From Opitutia bacterium (lineage in GTDB: Bacteria; Verrucomicrobiota; Verrucomicrobiia; Opitutales; UBA953): 58,427 nucleotides of DNA. This document shows positions 24,857 through 33,332 of the stretch, in pieces. Numbering within the stretch: the stretch's first letter is position 1; each line of letters begins with the position of its first letter. Location of the stretch: contig BGOI01000011.1 of assembly GCA_003569165.1 (NCBI GenBank), positions 1 to 58,427 on the forward strand, given 5' to 3'. A program made the position numbers and the translations under genes. Below the pieces are notes generated by a model. It saw only the letters and a program-made list of their open reading frames with translations. It was not told the origin of the DNA and did no database searches.

Positions 24857-25684
24857 TTAGCTGGTCGGATTGGAACCCTTGTCCTTGGCGTGGCGAGCCC
24901 TTTTGCGAGACAGGAAGCCGTCGGCGCGAGGTTGGGGGGTAGACGCGAACCAGGCGATGGCCAACGGGGCAATCTCCGAAAGGGACAGGCCGGGCTGGCT
25001 GACAAGGCCCGGGAAGCGGTAGCAATGTTCGACGCGTGGCTGGATGTCGGGGTCGAGCTTGCCACCCGGGATGAGTAGGGCGAGGTGACGGCCGGGGACG
25101 CGGACCGGCACGGCGAGATCGATTTTGCGGCCGATCTCAGGCGAGAGCGCCACGACGCAGCAACGGTCTTCAACAAGCTTCAGAAGTCCGCCGAGGGCGG
25201 CGGCGCGCATGAGACGCAGCTGTTCCATGGCGCCACGGGAGAGGTTCCAGGCTTCCGGATGGAAGGAGAGCTTCTCGGTGCCGCCAGAGAGCAGGAGGCG
25301 CTTCAGGCCAAAGGCGGCCATCGAGCGGGCGATGGCGGCGAGGTCGGCTGCGTCGGTGACGCCATCGGCGATGACGATGCTTTCGCGGGACTCGCGCCAT
25401 TCGGCGAAGTCGGAGATGCGAGCCAAGCCGAAGTCGGGGCGCATGGTGAGCGCGCAGACGTCGTCGCAGGGGCCTTCGGCCGTCTTGACGAGTTCGATCG
25501 GTCCGACGATGCGGGTCTTGACGCCGAGTTCAGCGAAGGCGGCGTCGTATTCAGCGAGGTTGGGTGCGAACGCAGCGGTCGCGACGACCTCACGTAACGC
25601 CTTGGGATGGTGTTTGAGGCAGGCGAGCAGCGCGGCGATGCCCCGGATGACCAGGCGGTTGGGATGGGGGTCGTTGGTATTCAC
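24857..25684 (-). CDS. SpoU/TrmH-like RNA methyltransferase, degenerate
   Basis: 275 residues, starting at GTG 25684 in a GTGA overlap with the DUF5069 gene. The segment IVIADGVTDAADLAAIARSMAAFGLKRLLLSG has the layout of SpoU motif 1 (the N-x-G-a-i-x-R-t-a-x-x-F-G strand-helix), but Asn and Gly are missing. SRGAMEQLRLMR stands where motif 2 would be. At the end, RVEHCYRFPGLVSQPGLSLSEIAPLAIAW has only a loose resemblance to the knot motif 3. The fold is plausible; the canonical SAM and RNA contact residues are not. It may be a non-catalytic or diverged member. Also possible: a different alpha/beta protein. Confidence 0.5.
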   Translation of the reverse strand: MNTNDPHPNRLVIRGIAALLACLKHHPKALREVVATAAFAPNLAEYDAAFAELGVKTRIVGPIELVKTAEGPCDDVCALTMRPDFGLARISDFAEWRESRESIVIADGVTDAADLAAIARSMAAFGLKRLLLSGGTEKLSFHPEAWNLSRGAMEQLRLMRAAALGGLLKLVEDRCCVVALSPEIGRKIDLAVPVRVPGRHLALLIPGGKLDPDIQPRVEHCYRFPGLVSQPGLSLSEIAPLAIAWFASTPQPRADGFLSRKRARHAKDKGSNPTS

Positions 25685-26154
25685 AAAATGCGTCCTTCGT
25701 CGAAGTCGATCATGTCTGCGAAGGAGATCACGTCGGTGCGTTGTTCCGCGCCCATCTTACTTTTGGCGCTGTCGAGGGCTTCGCGGCCCATCGGACTCAT
25801 GCCTTTCTGGACCAGTTCGCGGTTCCAGACGGCCACGCGGAGGTCGGCGGGGAAAAGTGCTTTGAGCCGGACGTCGAGTTCGGCTTCGGTCTGCGTCTCG
25901 CGGACGCAGGCGATGACCTGCTCGGGGTCCACGCCGAGATGGAGGCAGAGGAAGCGATCAAAGCCTTTACAGAAATTGCGCTGATAAGACTTCGGTAGTT
26001 CGCCTTTCAGGTGCTTGCGAATCTTGCCGAGGAAGCGGGGCAGGTGGAGTAGTCCGGTCGCCGGGTGCGGTATGTAGGCCGACGGGAGGTCGTAGCAGAT
26101 TTCACCGGTGGCTTCCGAGAAACCGTCAGGGCGAGGGGCGGAAGGCGTGGTCAT
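25681..26154 (-). CDS. DUF5069-like protein
   Basis: 157 residues from ATG 26154, which overlaps the PqiC stop as ATGA. The opening of the domain, HPATGLLHLPRFLGKIRKHLKGELPKSYQ, followed by CKGFDRFLCLHLGVDPEQV, resembles DUF5069, a small family of unknown function I associate with Verrucomicrobia and Planctomycetes. No membrane segment or signal. The overlaps on both sides (ATGA and GTGA) tie its translation to the MCE transporter genes upstream, but no functional link is known. Confidence 0.6.
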   Translation of the reverse strand: MTTPSAPRPDGFSEATGEICYDLPSAYIPHPATGLLHLPRFLGKIRKHLKGELPKSYQRNFCKGFDRFLCLHLGVDPEQVIACVRETQTEAELDVRLKALFPADLRVAVWNRELVQKGMSPMGREALDSAKSKMGAEQRTDVISFADMIDFDEGRIL

Positions 26155-26777
26155 TTCGTCGAGGAAGCGGCCGGCAGGAGCTTGGCGATCTCGGCCGAGA
26201 TCGTGGCAAGGTTCGCAGATTGGGCCTTTTCGAATTCGGTCGGCGTACGCGCCTTGAGCGGACGGGATTGTGAAAGCGTCTTGGTCGCTAGGAGCGTACC
26301 ATCGGACTTTTCGAGGCGGAACGTGACCTGCAGGGTGGCCGTATCCGTATTCGGCGCCGTGCCTGGGATGGAGAAGATCGAGCGCCCGGGGCCGGCGGGA
26401 GTAAAGACTTCCATTTTGTCGACGGTCAGAAGGAGCACGAGATGCTCCTCGGCTGGCGACTGCATCGAAGACGGTAATCCGGTCAGCGAGGTGAGGTGTC
26501 GGCCGACGGCTTCGGGGACGGCGCGGTCGAGCGGAGAGATCCAACGGTGGGCGTCTTCGATGCGCACCCAGCCCGTGTCGTCGATGAGTACGACGTTAGG
26601 CCGGCGGAGGGCGGAAGGGATGATCGCGCGAGGGACGAAGAGGGTCGGGCTGGAGCGTGTGGTGACGGCGGCCGGCGAGGCGAGCTGATGGAAAGTGACC
26701 GCCTCGCTCTTCTTGTCGAAGATGATGCAGCCGCTGAGAAGTACGGTCAGGCTAAACAGCAGGACGCGGGATTTCAT
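26151..26777 (-). CDS. PqiC-like lipoprotein of an MCE/ABC transporter
   Basis: 208 residues. MKSRVLLFSLTVLLSGCIIF is a lipoprotein signal with lipobox LSGC (Cys17). The body matches the PqiC/YmbA ABC-type auxiliary lipoprotein family in layout: VTFHQLASP, then PRAIIPSALRRPNVVLID (repeat of R-P and a conserved Arg-Pro), TGWVRIEDAHRWISPLDRAVPEAVGRHL, and a beta strand near VTFRLEKSDGTLL. It probably sits on the outer membrane and receives the MCE bridge formed by the MlaD-like protein. The start overlaps the mlaD stop (ATGA). Confidence 0.8.
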   Translation of the reverse strand: MKSRVLLFSLTVLLSGCIIFDKKSEAVTFHQLASPAAVTTRSSPTLFVPRAIIPSALRRPNVVLIDDTGWVRIEDAHRWISPLDRAVPEAVGRHLTSLTGLPSSMQSPAEEHLVLLLTVDKMEVFTPAGPGRSIFSIPGTAPNTDTATLQVTFRLEKSDGTLLATKTLSQSRPLKARTPTEFEKAQSANLATISAEIAKLLPAASSTK

Positions 26778-27808
26778 TTAGCAGCCGGCTCCTCCTTGGG
26801 CTTCGCATCTTGAGCGGGCGACTTACTGCGACCCTGGATGATCGTCTCAGGGTTGCGTTCGATGAAATCAGCGAGCGAGCGGATCGCCTGGGCTGCGTCC
26901 GAGACGTCGGCCAGTGCTTGGTCGAGGTCGCGGCGGGCCGGCGAGCCTGGCTTGGTGAGCGTGCGGAGGTTGTCGGAGGTCTCGTTGAGTCGCTCGAGGG
27001 CCTTACGGCCGGCCGTCACCATCGCCTTAATGTCGTCGGTCACCGGGTCAACCTTACCGCTCAGGCGTTTGACGAGGACGTCGATGCCTTGCATCGCGGC
27101 GGAGAAGTCGGTGACCGCGCGGGCGATGGCCGGGTCGCCGGTAATCTTCGAAATATTAGAGGAGGCTTGGACGAGGTTGCCGTTGATCTTCTCGAACTCG
27201 ATCTGCGAAGCGCCTTTGTCGATCCGGGTCAGGATCGAATCGACCTTCTTGGTGATCGAGACGAAGTCGATGCGGCTGAGCTGATCGAGCGTCTGGGCGA
27301 CGGCCTTGGTCAGCGCGCCGAGGTTGGAAGGCTGCGTTGGGATCTCCGGTATTTCGCCTTTCGGGTCATGCAGCTTGTAGGCCGTGTCGGGAAGGTAATC
27401 CAGCTCCACGTAAAGCACGCCCGTGATGACCGACTGCTGTTGCAGCTTGGCGCGGAGTCCTTTCTCGATGGAGAGGCGCAGGCCTTGCTTCTGGAGCAGG
27501 GCCTGATCGATACCGCGGCGGGTGAGGAGGTCGGGCGAGAATTCCATGACCACCGGGACGGAGTAGTCGGAGGCCGATTGACCCGAGGTGCGTAGGAGCA
27601 CCTGGCTGACCTTGCCGATGCTGACGCCGCGGAATTTGACGGGCGCGCCGATATCCAGACCGCTGACCGAATCTTCGAAGTAAGCAATCGCGGCTGGCTT
27701 GGCGCCAGTGAAGGAACCAGCCCCAAGCAGGACCATGGCGGCGATGATGAGCAGGATGCCTCCGACCACGAAGGCCCCGATAAGTGTCATGTTGGCGGAT
27801 CTACGCAT
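26774..27808 (-). CDS. mlaD: MlaD/PqiB-family MCE protein
   Basis: 344 residues. One N-terminal membrane anchor (about residues 8-30, MTLIGAFVVGGILLIIAAMVLL), then one MCE domain starting AYFEDSVSGLDIGAPVKFRGVSIGKV. A long helical C-terminal part with Thr/Ser and coiled-coil character follows (roughly 160-310). It is a periplasmic lipid-shuttle component: MCE rings or tubes bridge inner and outer membrane. A single MCE domain plus long helices fits MlaD/LetB-type systems with a PqiC partner. Two bases separate it from mlaF. Confidence 0.88.
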   Translation of the reverse strand: MRRSANMTLIGAFVVGGILLIIAAMVLLGAGSFTGAKPAAIAYFEDSVSGLDIGAPVKFRGVSIGKVSQVLLRTSGQSASDYSVPVVMEFSPDLLTRRGIDQALLQKQGLRLSIEKGLRAKLQQQSVITGVLYVELDYLPDTAYKLHDPKGEIPEIPTQPSNLGALTKAVAQTLDQLSRIDFVSITKKVDSILTRIDKGASQIEFEKINGNLVQASSNISKITGDPAIARAVTDFSAAMQGIDVLVKRLSGKVDPVTDDIKAMVTAGRKALERLNETSDNLRTLTKPGSPARRDLDQALADVSDAAQAIRSLADFIERNPETIIQGRSKSPAQDAKPKEEPAAK

Positions 27809-27810
27809 GG

Positions 27811-28569
27811 TCAGTCGAAACGAGCTTGGGTGAAGAAGGCGTGTACCTTCGGCGAATTGCCAGCCTGAAGGAAGCCCTTTGGAGGCCCGTAGCCACCGAT
27901 GGTACCTGTGTCGGGGTCGAGATAAACGCAGAAGTCGGCGGTTCGCAGGATGCTTGGGATTTCATGACTCACCAGAATGATGGTGGTGCCATAGGCCTCG
28001 CGGAGGCGGAGAATGAGCTCGTCGAGGCGCCCCGAGCTCAGCGGATCAAGGCCGGCACTGGGTTCGTCGAGGAAAATGACGGCCGGGTCGAGGGCCATGG
28101 CGCGGGCGATGCCGGCGCGCTTAGCCATGCCCCCGCTGATTTCCGACGGAAGTTTATCCATGGCATCGGCTAGGCCGACGAGGGCCAACTTGTACTCGGC
28201 GAGCTGGCGGATGTCTTTGCGGGGAGCCTTGAGGAACTCGCGCATGGGCATCTCGATATTCTCGCGGAGGGTGAGCGAGGAGAACAGGGCGGCGCCTTGG
28301 AAAAGGAAGCCGCTCTGGCGCAAGATGTCTTGGCGCTGCTGTCCGTCTGCCGCGGCGAGGTCGACGCCCATGAGCGTGGTCTTACCGCCGAGCGGTTCGT
28401 CCAGTCCGCCGAGGGCGCGCATGAGCGTGCTCTTGCCGCAGCCGCTGGGTCCGACGATCGCGAGAATCTTGCCAGGCGCGAGGGATAGGTTGAGCCGATC
28501 CATGATCACGGTCTTGCCGTGGCCGATAGCCAAGTCCGTACAGGTGAGGATGTCGGGGGTGTCGCTCAC
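27811..28569 (-). CDS. mlaF: MlaF-type ABC transporter ATPase
   Basis: 252 residues from GTG 28569, overlapping the mlaE stop as GTGA. Walker A GPSGCGKST, Q-loop FLFQGAALFSSLTLREN, signature LPSEISGGMAKRAGIARAM, Walker B AVIFLDEPSAGLDP and H-loop VSHE are all present. SGGMAKR in the signature is typical of MlaF/MCE ATPases. It powers lipid transport with MlaE and MlaD. The longer frame upstream overlaps mlaE and is spurious. Confidence 0.92.
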   Translation of the reverse strand: MSDTPDILTCTDLAIGHGKTVIMDRLNLSLAPGKILAIVGPSGCGKSTLMRALGGLDEPLGGKTTLMGVDLAAADGQQRQDILRQSGFLFQGAALFSSLTLRENIEMPMREFLKAPRKDIRQLAEYKLALVGLADAMDKLPSEISGGMAKRAGIARAMALDPAVIFLDEPSAGLDPLSSGRLDELILRLREAYGTTIILVSHEIPSILRTADFCVYLDPDTGTIGGYGPPKGFLQAGNSPKVHAFFTQARFD

Positions 28570-29660
28570 AGGTCGAACAGGTTGAAGATCACGGCGAAAA
28601 TCGCGTCGAAGATCACGATGAAGGTGATGCCCAGCACCGCGGCGGAGGTGGCGGCTTCGCCGACGCCGAGGGCAGAGCGCTTGGCGACCGAGCCGCGATA
28701 ACATCCCGCCCAAGCGGCGATGAAGCCGAAGGCGATGGACTTGATGAAGCCGACCAGGAAACTCTTGAAGGAGATGGCGCGGATGGCCTGCGTCAGGTAC
28801 TGTTCGATGCTGAGGTCGCCGGCGCAGGCAACAATCATGCCCCCAAAGATACCGATGAAGGTGGCAAAGACCGCGAGGAGTGGCACCATCAGCGTGACGG
28901 CTAGGATGCGGGGCAGGGCAAGGTACTCGATGGGGTTGATGCCCAAGGCGCGCAGGGCGTCGGTCTCTTGGCTGACGTTCATGCTACCGAGCTGCGAAGC
29001 GTAGGCGGTCGAAGTGCGTCCGCATGCGATGATACCGGTCATCAACGCACCCATCTCGCGGGTCATAGCGAGGGAGACGAGGTTAGCGACGTAGACCGTA
29101 GCGCCGACTTGGCGGAGCTGGATGAGGCCGACGTAGGCCATGATGAGCCCGGTCAGGAAGCCGAGGAGGGCCACGATGGGTAGTGCGTCGACGCCTGAGG
29201 TCTGCAGCTGAAGCTTGAAGTCTCCCCAATTGACCTTGGCCCGTCCGACGAGCATCTTGAGGAAGCCTAAGGCGGTGTGGCCGATATGCTCAAAGGCGCG
29301 GGCCCAGGAGCCGCCGCTTTCGACGCCCCAATTTCCAAAAGTCTCGAGTAAGCCCGCGTGGTCGGATTGGGCGTGGTCGGATGAGGCCTTTTCGGCCATC
29401 TGCACGAGAGACTGTAGCCGGACGGGTAGGGTGGAAATATCCAGCTGACGGATATTCTTGAAGTTGGCGTAAAGCCATGCCGGGAGCGACGAGTCGAAGT
29501 CGGTTAGCCCTTCGGCCACGACCTTGGCTCGATCTCCCTTAATGACGATGGGCGGGAGCGGTTGATTCAGCTCCCAGGCGCCGCCGATGGTGACCAAGGC
29601 CGTGCCATCGGCCAGGACTTCCGTCCGGGCAAAAGGTAAGCCTGTGGGAGCATGGGACAT
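28566..29660 (-). CDS. mlaE: MlaE-type MCE transporter permease with N-terminal STAS-like domain
   Basis: About 364 residues from ATG 29660 (an in-frame TTG at 29672 is less likely). The N-terminal about 115 residues are soluble (GTALVTIGGAWELN, RQLDISTLPVRLQSL) and look like a STAS-type domain, which in other bacteria is the separate MlaB. The MlaE permease follows with 5-6 membrane segments and the conserved GRTSTAYASQLGSMNVSQETDALRALGINPIEYLALPRI block (EQ loop). First gene of a run of eight co-directional genes; divergent from lpxR across a 90-base gap that must hold both promoters. Confidence 0.92.
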   Translation of the reverse strand: MSHAPTGLPFARTEVLADGTALVTIGGAWELNQPLPPIVIKGDRAKVVAEGLTDFDSSLPAWLYANFKNIRQLDISTLPVRLQSLVQMAEKASSDHAQSDHAGLLETFGNWGVESGGSWARAFEHIGHTALGFLKMLVGRAKVNWGDFKLQLQTSGVDALPIVALLGFLTGLIMAYVGLIQLRQVGATVYVANLVSLAMTREMGALMTGIIACGRTSTAYASQLGSMNVSQETDALRALGINPIEYLALPRILAVTLMVPLLAVFATFIGIFGGMIVACAGDLSIEQYLTQAIRAISFKSFLVGFIKSIAFGFIAAWAGCYRGSVAKRSALGVGEAATSAAVLGITFIVIFDAIFAVIFNLFDL

Positions 29661-29750
29661 CCTGACTGTCAAATACTTGGCGAGCCGATGTTCACAAGTC
29701 AGAAAGGCGTGGACGCCCCCTTGGAGATGCCCTTTGCTGATGTTTCTGAA

Positions 29751-30709
29751 ATGTCGATTTCACGTCTCATGGCCATTGCCTTGGCTGCCGCCGCTGCTCA
29801 AGCCGCCGAAGTCCCCGCTCCGGCGACTCCGAGGTCCGTCTGGGTCGTCTCGCTCACCGAAGAGAACGATAAGTTCGCTCCGCAGAACAAGGATCGTTAC
29901 TACACCCAAGGTCTGAAAATCGCCATCAATCGTGGCGATCACACCTTCTTCTCGCTCACGCAGGAGATCAATACGCCTGCGGATACGACGAACCCGAATC
30001 CTTCGCTCGACGACATGCCTTATTCGGGTGCGCTGTATGTCGGCTGGGGGTATGGCGCATCTTGGACCGTGGTGGCCGCCGCGACTGCATGTTTTCGGTG
30101 GAGGCTAAACTCGGCGTGATCGGACCCTCGGCCGGTGGCGCGACGATCCAGAATAAGTTCCACGACCTCATCGGCACGCCGCAGTCCTCCGGCTGGGGTA
30201 CGCAATTGCCCGACGAGTTATTGATCAATGTGGACGGTGAGTTCCGCCGTCGCTTCGACCTAGATTCGTCCGGCCATGGTTATCGTGACCTGATTGCTCG
30301 CGGCGTTGTAGAGCTTGGTACCGTGCGTACCGCGGTGGTCCTGGGGGGGCAATTCCGATGGGGAGTCAATCTGGACAAATCGTGGGGCCATTCCTTTATC
30401 CGCCACTCGAATGGTTATGATCCCATTGACGCACTGAAGACGCCGGCCTCCCGTCCGAACTTTTCCTACTGGGTCTTCGTTGATTCCCAGGTCGAGGTTA
30501 TCGTTCGTAATTATGCGACCGACGGCACGAACTTCCGCGAATCCCGTGGCGTCACTCGTTCGCCCATCGTGCTCCAGTGCGCGGTCGGAACCACCTTCCA
30601 AGTTTACTCCTGCTCCGCGACTTATTTCATCGCGGCGCGGACGAAGGAATTTGAGACGCAGGACGGCGTTCATTTCTTCGGCGGCCTCAAGGGCCAATTT
30701 CTATTCTGA
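29751..30709 (+). CDS. lpxR: LpxR-family outer-membrane lipid A deacylase (one frameshift)
   Basis: About 318 residues when the break near 30070 is joined. Signal peptide MSISRLMAIALAAAAAQAAE. Family elements: LTEENDKFAPQNKDRYYTQGLKIA (the N-D and D-x-Y-T-x-G motif of LpxR/DUF2219), then GVIGPSAGGATIQNKFHDLIGTPQSSGW with the catalytic-type His. The rest is beta-strand-rich, as for an outer-membrane barrel, and ends in Phe (GLKGQFLF), a barrel sorting signature. It removes the 3'-acyloxyacyl chain of lipid A in its family. Three bases before ppx/gppA, same strand. Divergent from mlaE. Confidence 0.85.
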
Positions 30710-30712
30710 AAC

Positions 30713-31643
30713 ATGTCTGCCATCGCCGTCGTCGACGTAGGCTCCAATTCCATCAAGGTCGCCGTCGTGGACGATCAGAATCGGCGCGAGCTCGGTCGTT
30801 TGACCGAGTCCGTCCGGCTGCAACAGGACGTTAATCCCGGCGACCCGCTGACCGCGGAGGCCCAGGCCGCCGCCGCCGCCGCAATCGGACGTCTGCTGGA
30901 TTTTGCCCGCACCAAGGGGGCCACACGTTTCACTGTGCTCGGCACGAGCGCCGTCCGGGAGTGCTCCAATCGTCAGGTCTTCGCGGAAACGGTACGCGCG
31001 GTCACCGGCGTGCCCCTCACGATTGTCTCCGGCGAGGGTCGAAGCCCGCCTGGCAGGCTCAGGGGTGAGGACGGATCCGGCTTATCAGGCCTATGCCAAT
31101 ATCATGGCCTTCGATCTCGGCGGAGGCAGCCTCGAGGTCACTGCCATTCGCGGACAGCATTACGTGCTGGCCCGTAGTTTTCCTTTGGGTTCGGTCCGCA
31201 TGACCAACGGCTATCTCCGGGGCGGGGCGGGTGTCGTCGACGAACTCGATCAGGCCTCGATTCGCACCCATCTCATGGGTGTCCTCCAGACCATCATTCC
31301 GGCCAACGCAGCCGAAAACTATCTCATTATCGGGGCCGGCGGCGCCTTCGCGGCTGTCGCCCTGCATCTTGAGGCGATGGGGGAGCCTCCGGTCGGCGGC
31401 CGTCTGCCCGTCCTGCGTATTCGTGAGCTGCGTGACCGCATGTGCGCACTCGATCTCGACGGACGTCGCAAGATCCCGGGAATCCCGGCGGACCGGGCCG
31501 ATATCATGCCGGCGGCTTTGATTACCCTTTGCGTGCTCGCCGACCTGACGGGGGCAGAATCCTTCCATCTTTCGCACTATGGCGTTCGACACGGCATGGT
31601 TGAGTTGCTCCTTGGACCTTCTGGAGAGCATCTCTTAACATGA
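30713..31643 (+). CDS. Ppx/GppA-family phosphatase (one frameshift)
   Basis: About 310 residues. AVVDVGSNSIKVAVV is the phosphate-binding loop 1 of the acetate/sugar kinase-Hsc70-actin fold. FTVLGTSAVRECSN follows, then IVSGEGEAR (read across the break near 31040), and AFDLGGGSLEVTAI is loop 2. The C-terminus has LSHYGVRHGMVELLLG. This is the short Ppx/GppA form (about 300 residues), likely an exopolyphosphatase or pppGpp phosphohydrolase. The break falls between two conserved blocks, so it is a base-count error. Its stop overlaps the SCO start (ATGA). Confidence 0.87.
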
Positions 31644-32478
31644 TTCGCACCTGCATCTTTTTCTTGGCTGTGGTCGGACTTACCGCCGCCCCGAAACCGG
31701 TAAGGTAATCTCCGTCTCGACTGATGGCTGGGCGAAGATTATCCATGCTGATGGTTCGACGAACTTCCTTCGCCGCCTCTCTGAAGGAGACCGCAAGGTG
31801 GGCTGGGTCGGACGGACGGTCCGCTATGAGGTCGTGACCGAAGCCACGGAGACTCAGGCCCGCGGGATTGTCTCGGCCGACGCCGAGGAGTTGCGTCGGG
31901 TCGCCGAAGTCACGGACACGCTACGCCGCGAGACGGTCGATAAGGGGCGTATGGTCTCGCGCATGCCGAACGAGCTCATGCCAAATATGGCGCTCTGGGA
32001 TCAGTCTGGCCGTCTGGTCATGAAGAAGGATTTCCTGGGTCACCCGCTCGCGTTGAACTTCGTCTTTACGAGCTGCCGGGTCGCCCGCATGTGCCCCGCC
32101 TCCACCAGCAGCATGAAACAGCTCGGCGATGCGCTGGCCAAGCTGCCTGGCGCCGCCAATGTCCGCCTGCTCACCATCACCTTCGACCCCGAGACGGATA
32201 GCCCGGGCGTCTTGCGCACTTATGCCGACGGTTACGGCATCGATCATGAACGTCACCGCTTCCTGACCGGTGATGCCGGCCAGATCAAGGACCTCATGCG
32301 CCATTATGGCATCCAAACGCTGCGCGATGACGGTACCATCGTGCATAATGCTGCCCTGATCGTGATCAGTCCCGAGGGCCGCATTACCTATCGCAGCGAA
32401 GGGGCTTCCTTCGACGCCGAAGACGTCGCCGCACGCCTGCTCAAACTTTCCGGCACCGCTGGCACGAAATCCCGATGA
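31640..32478 (+). CDS. SCO1/SenC-family protein with CX5C motif (one frameshift)
   Basis: About 280 residues from ATG 31640 if the break near 31690 is repaired. The start gives a signal peptide (MIRTCIFFFLAVVGLTAA), then the frame resumes at GKVISVSTDGWAKI. The SCO thioredoxin-like fold begins near NMALWDQSGRLV. The copper-site Cys pair is in NFVFTSCRVARMCPAS (Cys-x5-Cys, a known variant of the usual Cys-x3-Cys), and the copper His is in TIVHNAALIVISPEGRI. It probably delivers copper to an oxidase or handles copper and thiols outside the cytoplasm. It overlaps both neighbours by 4 bases. No oxidase genes are in the window. Confidence 0.82.
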
Positions 32479-33332
32479 CGCCACGTCGACAGATCCTGCT
32501 CATTAGCGCCCTAGCCATCGTGGGCTTCTTCGGCTTGCGGGCCTTACCTGACACCCAGTGCGCTTTTCTCCATGCCGACCATCAGCCGGTCATCGTCGAT
32601 GGCATCGAGTTCTGTGGGCTCAATGAGGAGGCCAATTTCTATTCGCCCAAGGCGTTGCGCTTCCCGGTCGAACTCAAGGTCACGCTCTCGCCTGACGGCA
32701 CCAAAGGCGAAATCCAGCTCCTCAAGGACGACGGTCATCCGTACTACGCCCATGAGGTCGCCGTATCGCATACCCAGAAGATTCACCTCCATCTCCGTCA
32801 GGTCGGTGGCAATCGAGACTACGCCCACCTGCATCCCGTGCCCGGTGATGACGGCTTCTGGCGTTTCGACATGCCCGCAAAGCTCCGCGGTTCCGATCTC
32901 GAGGTCTATGTCGATTTCTCGGATGTCCGGACCTCTCGCGTGATGCTCGCGCAGACCGAGGTCAAGGCCCCCCAGGTGGCTTTCGACGCCCTCGTGGTGC
33001 CGCCCCGTAATATCATCCTCACGATGGTGGCTTCTTCGACGGTCGCCGACACCTCGGCCGCCTTGCGCATCAAGCTTTCCGGTCCCGAGGGCCAACCGCT
33101 TAAACTTAAGCCGATCATGGGCGCGCTGGGCCATGTGGTCGTCTTCTCCGCGGATCGCCGACTGGCCGGCTACGCCCACATGCATCCCACGCTCGAAGGC
33201 GAAGAGTATGCGCCTAACCCGACGCTTTCCTTTCATCTCCGTCTTCCTCCGCCCGGCACCTATGACGTCTGGCTGAATCTCAACGACGGTCAGGAGGAAC
33301 TCCTGCGCACGACGTTGGTCGTCACGCCTTGA
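32475..33332 (+). CDS. His-rich exported protein of unknown function
   Basis: 285 residues with an N-terminal membrane anchor or signal (LISALAIVGFFGLRALP). Two Ig-like, beta-rich repeats each hold an HxHP element: RDYAHLHPVPGDDGFWRFDMP near the middle and GYAHMHPTLEGE near the C-terminus. His is frequent throughout (HLHLRQ, GHVVVF). CAFLHADHQ near the N-terminus and FCGLNEE follow. The pattern and the SCO neighbour suggest extracytoplasmic copper or other metal binding, but no established family is identified. ATGA overlap with the SCO gene. The last 11 bases overlap the end of the convergent epimerase gene. Confidence 0.75.
   Translation: MTPRRQILLISALAIVGFFGLRALPDTQCAFLHADHQPVIVDGIEFCGLNEEANFYSPKALRFPVELKVTLSPDGTKGEIQLLKDDGHPYYAHEVAVSHTQKIHLHLRQVGGNRDYAHLHPVPGDDGFWRFDMPAKLRGSDLEVYVDFSDVRTSRVMLAQTEVKAPQVAFDALVVPPRNIILTMVASSTVADTSAALRIKLSGPEGQPLKLKPIMGALGHVVVFSADRRLAGYAHMHPTLEGEEYAPNPTLSFHLRLPPPGTYDVWLNLNDGQEELLRTTLVVTP

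Noticed and set aside
32060-32095. The SCO Cys spacing (CX5C) as a broken copper site
   Set aside because: Bacterial SCO proteins with a C-x-x-x-x-x-C-P site are known as a variant, so it is not a sign of loss of function.
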